From: Alphaproteobacteria bacterium MarineAlpha10_Bin2 | Lineage (GTDB): Bacteria > Pseudomonadota > Alphaproteobacteria > UBA828 | Reading direction: 5' to 3' | NCBI GenBank assembly: GCA_002937555.1 | Contig: PTKB01000074.1 | Location: 1 to 10,499 of the forward strand | DNA: 10,499 nt | Shown here: positions 5,890 to 10,499 of the stretch, one piece after another | Position numbering within the stretch: position 1 is the first letter of the stretch | How the letters are laid out: each line of letters opens with the position of its first letter | Program-made: the position numbers and the translations under genes | Notes under the pieces: generated by a model | The model's database searches: none | The model's input: the letters and a program-made list of their open reading frames with translations, nothing else | What the model was told of the DNA's origin: nothing

Positions 5890-5910
5890 TTGGGCGTTGA
5901 TTTTAAGCAA

Positions 5911-5916
5911 TATAAT
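5911..5916 (+). promoter_or_regulatory. -10 box of the alpha/beta hydrolase gene
   Basis: A perfect TATAAT lies 58 bases before the hydrolase ATG. The best -35 candidate is TTGGGC at 5890-5895 with a short 15-base spacer, so the promoter may be weak or activator-dependent. Confidence 0.4.
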
Positions 5917-5974
5917 GGCTTTGTCCGACCTGTTCAGTGGACTTAGCCGCTCACTCAAACGATAACGGAATGCC

Positions 5975-6628
5975 ATGCCAGAGGTGATGATCAACGGGCC
6001 GGAAGGGCGTCTTGAAGCGCGCTATCACCACGCCGAAGGTCCCAACGCGCCAATAGCCTTGGTGCTTCACCCCCATCCGCAACATGGGGGCACGATGAAC
6101 AACAAGCTCGTTTACACGGTTTACAATATCTTCAGAGAACGCAGTTTCTCGGTCCTGCGTTTCAATTTTCGCGGCGTCGGGAGATCGCAGGGGCGATTTG
6201 ACAATGGCCTTGGCGAGCTGAGCGATGCGGCAGCGGCGCTCGACTGGATGCAAACCATCAACCCAAACGCAAAATTCTGCTGGATTAGCGGCTTTTCGTT
6301 CGGCGCTTGGATCGCCATGCAGGTGCTGATGCGCCGGCCGGAAATTCACAGCTTCATCGCCGTTGCGCCGCCGGCGAACATGTTCGATTTCACGTTCCTG
6401 GCGCCGTGCCCTTCCTCGGGCCTGATTATTCACGGTGCGCGCGACGATTTGGTGCCTGAATCCGACGTCGCGACATTGGCGCAGAAATTGCAGAACCAGC
6501 GCCATATCGAGATCGATTACCGCGTCATCAAAGGCGCCAACCATCTGTTCGAAGAAAAGATCGATATTCTCGGCAAGAATATCGAATCCTATTTGGACGA
6601 AAACATGGCGATCGCCGAAGCAGGCTGA
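5975..6628 (+). CDS. Alpha/beta-hydrolase superfamily protein (COG2945-like)
   Basis: The protein has 217 residues with a compact alpha/beta-hydrolase fold and no signal peptide. Seen: LHPHPQHGGTMNNKLVY (31-47) near the oxyanion region; RFNFRGVGRSQG (62-73), typical of this small-hydrolase family; the nucleophile elbow GFSFGA with Ser108; HGARDDLVP with the acid Asp157; and GANHLF with His190. The triad is complete, so it is probably an active esterase or peptidase-like hydrolase; the substrate is unknown. The ATG at 5975 follows GGAAT a few bases upstream. It diverges from cysE across 217 bases and converges on anmK with a 10-base gap. Genes of this family are often found near isc/suf clusters in alphaproteobacteria (family knowledge, from memory), but a functional link is not established. 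Confidence 0.85.
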   Translation: MPEVMINGPEGRLEARYHHAEGPNAPIALVLHPHPQHGGTMNNKLVYTVYNIFRERSFSVLRFNFRGVGRSQGRFDNGLGELSDAAAALDWMQTINPNAKFCWISGFSFGAWIAMQVLMRRPEIHSFIAVAPPANMFDFTFLAPCPSSGLIIHGARDDLVPESDVATLAQKLQNQRHIEIDYRVIKGANHLFEEKIDILGKNIESYLDENMAIAEAG

Positions 6629-6638
6629 GTTGCCGCGG

Positions 6639-7745
6639 TCATCCGGCGCGGTGCAGCACGCCGCCGCATTGTGGTTGGCTCACGCCGGTGGTCTCGGGCA
6701 GGCTCAACACTTTCCCGTTCAACGACCGTACGGCTAAGAAAGCGAAGGCTTCGGCCTCTAGAGCATCCCCGCGCCAGCCGAGTGTTTCGACAGGCTCGAC
6801 CGGTACTCCAGTGCGTTCGGCAAGCGCCGACATCAGCGCAGGGTTATGCCTTCCGCCACCTGTGACCAGCAAGCGCCGTGTCTTTTCGGGACATCGTTCG
6901 AGACCCAATGCCACCGCCTGGGCGGTAAACGCCACCAGCGTCGCAGCACCATCGCGATCGGACAGTGACGCGAGGGGCGCGCTGCCAAAAGCGTTGCGGT
7001 CAAGGGACTTGGGCGGCGGCGCCGAAAAATAGGGATCGCGTAATAATATATAGAGAACCGCTTCATCGACGTGCCCCCGCGCCGCCAACGCGCCGTCGCG
7101 ATCGAAAGCCGCGCCACTGTGGGCGAGCAGCCAATCGTCGATCAAGGCGCATCCCGGTCCGGTGTCGAAAGCGAACAACCTATTGTCATTGCCGATCCAA
7201 GTAATGTTGGCCACGCCGCCTAAATTCAAAACGGCGACAGGCGGCGCCAGCGCCGTTTCCAGGGTCCGTGCCAGAGCACGATGATAGAGCGGCGCGAACG
7301 GCGCGCCCTGTCCTCCGGCCGCTACATCGGCGGAGCGGAAATCATTCACTACATCGATGGCCAGGCGCCGCGCCAACAACGCACCGTCGCCAAGTTGGCG
7401 CGTCACGCGATGCGCCGGATCATGCCAAACCGTATGGCCGTGAAATCCGACCACATGAATTTTCTCGTTGCCGTATCCAGCTTTGGCCATCATCGCCGAG
7501 GCTGCCGCCGCATGCGCTTCGGTCAACGCAACTTCCACTTCCGACGCGTCACCGCCATTGCCTTCGACGATTCCCCGCAAATCCTGTCGCAGACCTGCTT
7601 CATACGGGACCGTTAGCCACGGCCCGAATTCGTAAACCTGCTCACCGTCGGTGCGAATGAGCGCCGCGTCGATTCCGTCAAGCGACGTCCCGCTCATCAA
7701 GCCCAACGCGTAAACCGGCCCTACGCTGGCATTGTTTTCGGCCAA
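6639..7745 (-). CDS. anmK: Anhydro-N-acetylmuramic acid kinase AnmK
   Basis: The protein has 368 residues, the normal family length. It cleaves and phosphorylates 1,6-anhydro-MurNAc to MurNAc-6-phosphate in peptidoglycan recycling in the cytoplasm. Seen: the ASKHA ATP-binding motif GLMSGTSLDGID (15-26); FHGHTVWH (101-108); NDFRSADVAAGGQGAPFAPLYH (134-155), a family signature; LNLGGVANIT (173-182); FDTGPGCALIDDW (193-205) with the probable catalytic Asp194; and the adenosine-site VTGGGRHNPALM (294-305). The start is TTG at 7745, the first possible start after an in-frame TAG, with GGGAACGGA upstream; ATG at residue 17 would destroy the first motif. It is transcribed divergently from tyrS, with 129 bases between the two starts; I see no convincing promoter pair there. 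Confidence 0.95.
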   Translation of the reverse strand: MAENNASVGPVYALGLMSGTSLDGIDAALIRTDGEQVYEFGPWLTVPYEAGLRQDLRGIVEGNGGDASEVEVALTEAHAAAASAMMAKAGYGNEKIHVVGFHGHTVWHDPAHRVTRQLGDGALLARRLAIDVVNDFRSADVAAGGQGAPFAPLYHRALARTLETALAPPVAVLNLGGVANITWIGNDNRLFAFDTGPGCALIDDWLLAHSGAAFDRDGALAARGHVDEAVLYILLRDPYFSAPPPKSLDRNAFGSAPLASLSDRDGAATLVAFTAQAVALGLERCPEKTRRLLVTGGGRHNPALMSALAERTGVPVEPVETLGWRGDALEAEAFAFLAVRSLNGKVLSLPETTGVSQPQCGGVLHRAG

Positions 7746-7874
7746 GGTTCCGTTCCCGCCTGCTTCCGGTGTCTACAAATCGCCGTCACAGTTGATTGTC
7801 CATGCATGTGGGCCGTGTTACATCACGGCGACCTGATCATCCAAGCATCTTTCGAACACGGACCGCTCCTTGCC

Positions 7875-9128
7875 ATGCCCGAGTACCGTTCTGATTTCAT
7901 GCGCGTGCTGCATGAGCGCGGATTCGTCCACCAATGCACCGACGACGCGACGCTCGATGGGCTCGCCGGGGACGGCTCGATAACCGCCTATATCGGCTTC
8001 GATTGCACCGCTGACAGCCTGCACGTCGGCAGCTTAGTACAGATCATGATGCTGCGCTGGCTGCAGCGCTCAGGCCACAAGCCAATTGTTCTGATGGGCG
8101 GCGGCACCACCAAGATCGGCGATCCCTCCGGGCGCGACGCCTCGCGGCAGTTGTTGAGCGAAGCGCAGATCGCGGCGAACAAAGCCGGCATTCAAAAGTG
8201 CTTCGCGCGCTTCCTGACCTTCGGCGACGGCTCGGGCGACGCCATGATGGTGGACAATGCGGAATGGCTCGACGGGCTCGAATATGTTGCGTTTCTGCGC
8301 GATATCGGTAGCCATTTTTCATTGAACCGCATGCTTAAATTCGATTCAGTCCGTTTGCGTCTCGAGCGCGAGCAACCGATGACATTTCTCGAATTCAATT
8401 ACATGATTCTGCAGGCCTATGATTTCATGGAATTGTCGCGGCGCGAGAGCTGTGCGCTGCAAATGGGCGGCTCCGACCAATGGGGCAATATCGTCAATGG
8501 CGTCGAACTGGCACGCAGAATCGATTCGACGTCGCTTTTTGGGCTAACGACTCCGCTGATTACCCTCGCCTCCGGAGAAAAAATGGGCAAGACGGCGCAG
8601 GGCGCCGTGTGGATCGATGAGTCGAAATTAAGCTCATACGATTACTGGCAGTTTTGGAGAAATACCGACGATCGGGATGTTTGCCGTTTTCTCCGCCTGT
8701 TCACCGAGTTGCCGCTCGACGAAATCAAGCGATTCGAGTCGGTCGCGGGCGAGGAACTAAACGACGCAAAGAAGCTGCTCGCCAACCTCGCCACCGGGAT
8801 GTGCCATGGCGAAGACGCGGCGCGGGCGGCAGCGGAGACGGCGCGCGAAACCTTCGAAGCCGGCGGCGCCGGCGGCGGATTGCCGGAAGTCAGCGCTTCC
8901 AAGGCCGACCTCACGGCGGGGATTGCTGCCTTTCAACTCGCTCACGACGCCGGGCTGTGCGACTCGCGCGGCGCGGCGCGGCGCTTGATCCGCGGTGGCG
9001 GCATGCGTTTGAACGACAGCGTTATTTCCGAAGAGGATTTCGCCGTATCGCTGAGCGACTGCAACTCGGACGGCTTGATTAAACTTTCGGCCGGAAAGAA
9101 ACGGCACATATTGGTGCGACCGAAATAG
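7875..9128 (+). CDS. tyrS: Tyrosyl-tRNA synthetase
   Basis: The protein has 417 residues, the usual size of the TyrRS type found in most bacteria. It charges tRNA-Tyr. Seen: the Rossmann-fold HIGH-type motif HVGS (50-53); GGGTTKIGDPSGR (75-87); MTFLEFNYMILQAYDF (169-184) lining the tyrosine pocket; GGSDQWGNI (198-206); the KMSKS-type loop as KMGKT (236-240), where family members often have KFGKT; and a C-terminal S4 RNA-binding domain (about 350-417, with RRLIRGGGMRLND). The ATG at 7875 is chosen because homologs begin there (MPEYRSDFMRVLHERGFVHQC); a longer frame to 7806 adds 23 unconserved residues. The ribosome binding site is weak. It converges on the TetR gene with 5 bases between the stops. 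Confidence 0.97.
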   Translation: MPEYRSDFMRVLHERGFVHQCTDDATLDGLAGDGSITAYIGFDCTADSLHVGSLVQIMMLRWLQRSGHKPIVLMGGGTTKIGDPSGRDASRQLLSEAQIAANKAGIQKCFARFLTFGDGSGDAMMVDNAEWLDGLEYVAFLRDIGSHFSLNRMLKFDSVRLRLEREQPMTFLEFNYMILQAYDFMELSRRESCALQMGGSDQWGNIVNGVELARRIDSTSLFGLTTPLITLASGEKMGKTAQGAVWIDESKLSSYDYWQFWRNTDDRDVCRFLRLFTELPLDEIKRFESVAGEELNDAKKLLANLATGMCHGEDAARAAAETARETFEAGGAGGGLPEVSASKADLTAGIAAFQLAHDAGLCDSRGAARRLIRGGGMRLNDSVISEEDFAVSLSDCNSDGLIKLSAGKKRHILVRPK

Positions 9129-9133
9129 CGCTT

Positions 9134-9751
9134 TCACGCCTCTCCTTCGGCGAGAACAGCCTCGGCCACGGCCGACAGGGACGCCGCCAGACGGCTCCAA
9201 CCGGCGTCATCGGAAAAATCCATCCCGAGGAGCGAATCTGAGTTCCGCGATCGTAGGATCACATATTCGGACGCGGCGCCGAGTAGGCTGTGCACCGCCA
9301 GGAGGCGCGTATCGACGCGCCGACCGCCGAGTTCTATCGCTCTGCGCACGAGCTGTTGCGTTCGAGTCTCGCGCAACTCATTTAGCTTTCTTGTCAGGCC
9401 GTTTGATTGGCTCAGTTCCCAAAGCAGGATTTGCTGGGTGACAGGACGTTGCCTGAGGGCATCCACTTGACGGGCCAAGGCCAGACCGCACCAGGCGGAT
9501 AGGTTTCCCTGCTCCGGCCCCGCCGTTTCATCGCCGACGATCTCATCGACCGTCCACCAGATATCAGCGGATTCGCCAAAGGCGCTGAGCAAACCGTCCA
9601 GGCCACCGAAATATCTGTATATGAGGACTTTATCGACGCCGGCCGTACGTGCGAGCAGATTGACGCCAACTTTTTGGAAGCCGCTTATCTCCAGAACGGC
9701 GCCAACCGCCCGGACTAACTTATCCTCCGTGTCGCGACGATTTCGAATCAC
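9134..9751 (-). CDS. TetR/AcrR-family transcriptional regulator
   Basis: The protein has 205 residues, typical for the family. The N-terminal helix-turn-helix is clear: VGVNLLARTAGVDKVLIYRYFGGLDGLLSAF (28-58), with the family hallmark YRYFGG at the end of the recognition helix. The remainder is a helical ligand-binding domain that cannot be assigned to a ligand by eye. The start is GTG at 9751, preceded in frame by the TAA of the NDUFA12 gene, so no earlier start is possible. It lies 18 bases after that gene and is in the same frame, which suggests cotranscription. Possible self-regulated site: the inverted repeat at 10164-10190 (inference). Regulated genes are unknown. Confidence 0.88.
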   Translation of the reverse strand: MIRNRRDTEDKLVRAVGAVLEISGFQKVGVNLLARTAGVDKVLIYRYFGGLDGLLSAFGESADIWWTVDEIVGDETAGPEQGNLSAWCGLALARQVDALRQRPVTQQILLWELSQSNGLTRKLNELRETRTQQLVRRAIELGGRRVDTRLLAVHSLLGAASEYVILRSRNSDSLLGMDFSDDAGWSRLAASLSAVAEAVLAEGEA

Positions 9752-9769
9752 GCCGTCAACTTGTTCCCA

Positions 9770-10129
9770 TTACTCCGGCCGCCAAGGCTCGTAATCTCCG
9801 GTCGCCCTGTCGCGCTGGCCGCCTTCCAAGATATGTCCTGGCGGGCGGTAAGCAGCGGTGGTTCCCGTCAGATTCGGCAAATGCGGCTTTTCCCAGGATT
9901 TTGCCGCGAGCGGTTTTTCGGCCGGCGTTTCGGCGAAGATATGGTGCAGCCAGCCATGCCATGACGGCGGTACGCTCGATGCTTCGTCTTCATTTTTATA
10001 CAACACCCAACGCCGCTCGCGCCGCCCTGCCCGCTTATGTTTCTCGCGGTAATAACGATTGTCGAACTCATCCCTGCCGACGAATTCACCCTTGAAAATA
10101 GTGAACAACCGGGTCCCGATGGTAGCCAT
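9770..10129 (-). CDS. NDUFA12-family complex I accessory subunit
   Basis: The protein has 119 residues. This is the bacterial homolog of mitochondrial NDUFA12 (B17.2), one of the few supernumerary complex I subunits shared with alphaproteobacteria. It sits on the peripheral arm at the inner membrane. Seen: TIGTRLFTIFKGEFVGRDEF (3-22), NRYYREK, RRWVLYK (39-45), the highly typical PPSWHGWLHH (54-63), KPHLPNLTGT and AYRPPGHIL (81-101), and a GDYEPWRPE end. The ATG at 10129 is chosen because GGAG lies 8 bases upstream. Homologs often carry about 15 more N-terminal residues (a Trp-rich helix); an in-frame TTG at 10177 would add 16 residues that do not resemble it. It is followed by the TetR gene. 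NADH dehydrogenase core genes are not in the window, which is usual for this gene. Confidence 0.92.
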   Translation of the reverse strand: MATIGTRLFTIFKGEFVGRDEFDNRYYREKHKRAGRRERRWVLYKNEDEASSVPPSWHGWLHHIFAETPAEKPLAAKSWEKPHLPNLTGTTAAYRPPGHILEGGQRDRATGDYEPWRPE

Positions 10130-10163
10130 GCGAAATTCTCCATCCGCGCAATCGATCGAGGGG

Positions 10164-10190
10164 ATATTCAAACCCAACGATCTTGAATAT
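10164..10190. repeat. Perfect inverted repeat upstream of the NDUFA12 gene
   Basis: ATATTCAA and TTGAATAT are separated by 11 bases. The repeat centre is about 48 bases before the NDUFA12 ATG, so it could be an operator (for example for the downstream TetR protein) or a hairpin in the 5' leader. There is no T-run to suggest a terminator. A separate 12-bp palindrome, CCAGAATTCTGG, lies at 10240-10251 and may be chance. Confidence 0.4.
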
Positions 10191-10334
10191 TCGTTTAACG
10201 CGACGCGGCGGGATTAATGCACGACGCGCGCCGTCCAGTCCAGAATTCTGGCTGCCAAATCTGGGTTCTTTGCCATTGTGGGAAAATAATGCACAAAAAT
10301 AAATCGCCAGCGATATAGGATCCGAATTCGATCA

Positions 10335-10447
10335 TAGTTTAGATTTTGCTTTAAAACCGTTCGACACCTGCTTTCAAATATTACATTCAATAAATAATAT
10401 AAACTATTGATAATATTAAAATATATTAATTTTTCCTGCGTTCCATT
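10335..10447. other. Very AT-rich tract in the right-edge non-coding region
   Basis: 46 of the 50 bases at 10381-10430 are A or T, in a window that is otherwise GC-rich. An ATTAA-N6-TTAAT inverted repeat lies at 10415-10430. There are no open frames of note. Such tracts can be DNA-unwinding elements of replication origins or promoter regions of a gene beyond the edge. Confidence 0.5.
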
Positions 10448-10468
10448 TTAACCACAGTTTTATCCACA
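10448..10468 (+). promoter_or_regulatory. Two tandem DnaA-box-like 9-mers
   Basis: TTAACCACA (10448-10456, one mismatch) and TTATCCACA (10460-10468, perfect E. coli consensus) have the same orientation, 12 bases apart. They directly follow the AT-rich tract. A weaker inverted match, TGTGGGAAA (7 of 9), lies at 10277-10285. The cluster may continue beyond the window. Confidence 0.45.
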
Positions 10469-10499
10469 GGTAATACAACACAGCATGTAGTGTTAACAA

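Noticed and set aside
5951..6544. 197-codon minus-strand frame opposite the alpha/beta hydrolase
   Set aside because: The plus-strand frame has a complete catalytic triad and family motifs; the minus frame has none.
7806..7874. 23-codon extension of tyrS from ATG 7806
   Set aside because: It is not TyrRS-like; homologs begin at the residue encoded at 7875.
8757..9200. 147-codon minus-strand frame across the tyrS and TetR ends
   Set aside because: It is antisense to the TyrRS S4 domain and overlaps the TetR gene in another frame.
10240..10251. 12-bp palindrome CCAGAATTCTGG
   Set aside because: It is perfect but short, with no second copy seen and no clear position relative to a promoter; chance is likely.
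1..10499. CRISPR array, rRNA, complete insertion sequence or toxin-antitoxin pair
   Set aside because: I looked for regularly spaced repeats, rRNA-like sequence, transposase frames and small gene pairs and found none beyond the recombinase end at the left edge.

Overview
The window looks like chromosome of an alphaproteobacterium, probably a free-living Rhodospirillales-like lineage. The evidence is an NDUFA12-type complex I accessory subunit, found in alphaproteobacteria and mitochondria, an elongator tRNA-Met of alphaproteobacterial type, and the general style of the IscR, MnmA and CysE proteins. Genes are dense and GC-rich. AT-rich DNA appears only in the gap at about 602-926 and in the last 170 bases.

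Left edge (1-352): the 3' end of a serine-recombinase gene runs into the antisense strand of a tRNA-Met(CAT) gene, so its last codons are read from tRNA sequence. This looks like the end of an integrated element lying left of the window. The tRNA has its own strong promoter. Next comes a small PilZ-like gene on the minus strand, then a 325-base AT-rich gap with two CRP/FNR-type palindromes.

Centre (927-5757, all minus strand): a sulfur-trafficking cluster read in the order cysE, iscR, nifS-like cysteine desulfurase, [2Fe-2S] ferredoxin, tenA, mnmA. CysE feeds cysteine synthesis. IscR senses Fe-S status. The desulfurase takes sulfur from cysteine. MnmA places sulfur on the wobble uridine of tRNAs. 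TenA salvages thiamine pyrimidine. An IscR type-1-like palindrome covers a perfect TTGACA -35 box upstream of cysE, which suggests autoregulation of the whole cluster. No IscU or SufBCD scaffold gene is present in the window.

Right half: an alpha/beta hydrolase (+) diverges from cysE and converges on anmK (-, anhydro-MurNAc kinase). anmK diverges from tyrS (+, tyrosyl-tRNA synthetase). tyrS converges on a TetR-family regulator (-), which lies 18 bases downstream of an NDUFA12-family gene (-). The window ends in about 370 gene-free bases holding a perfect inverted repeat near the NDUFA12 start, a block that is more than 90% AT, and two tandem DnaA-box-like 9-mers. This could be a replication-origin-like region or the promoter of a gene beyond the edge.

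Most genes are ordinary housekeeping genes. I found no clear undescribed multi-gene system. The points most worth checking are the operon architecture and its IscR site, the recombinase/tRNA junction, the paired CRP sites, and the AT-rich DnaA-box region.
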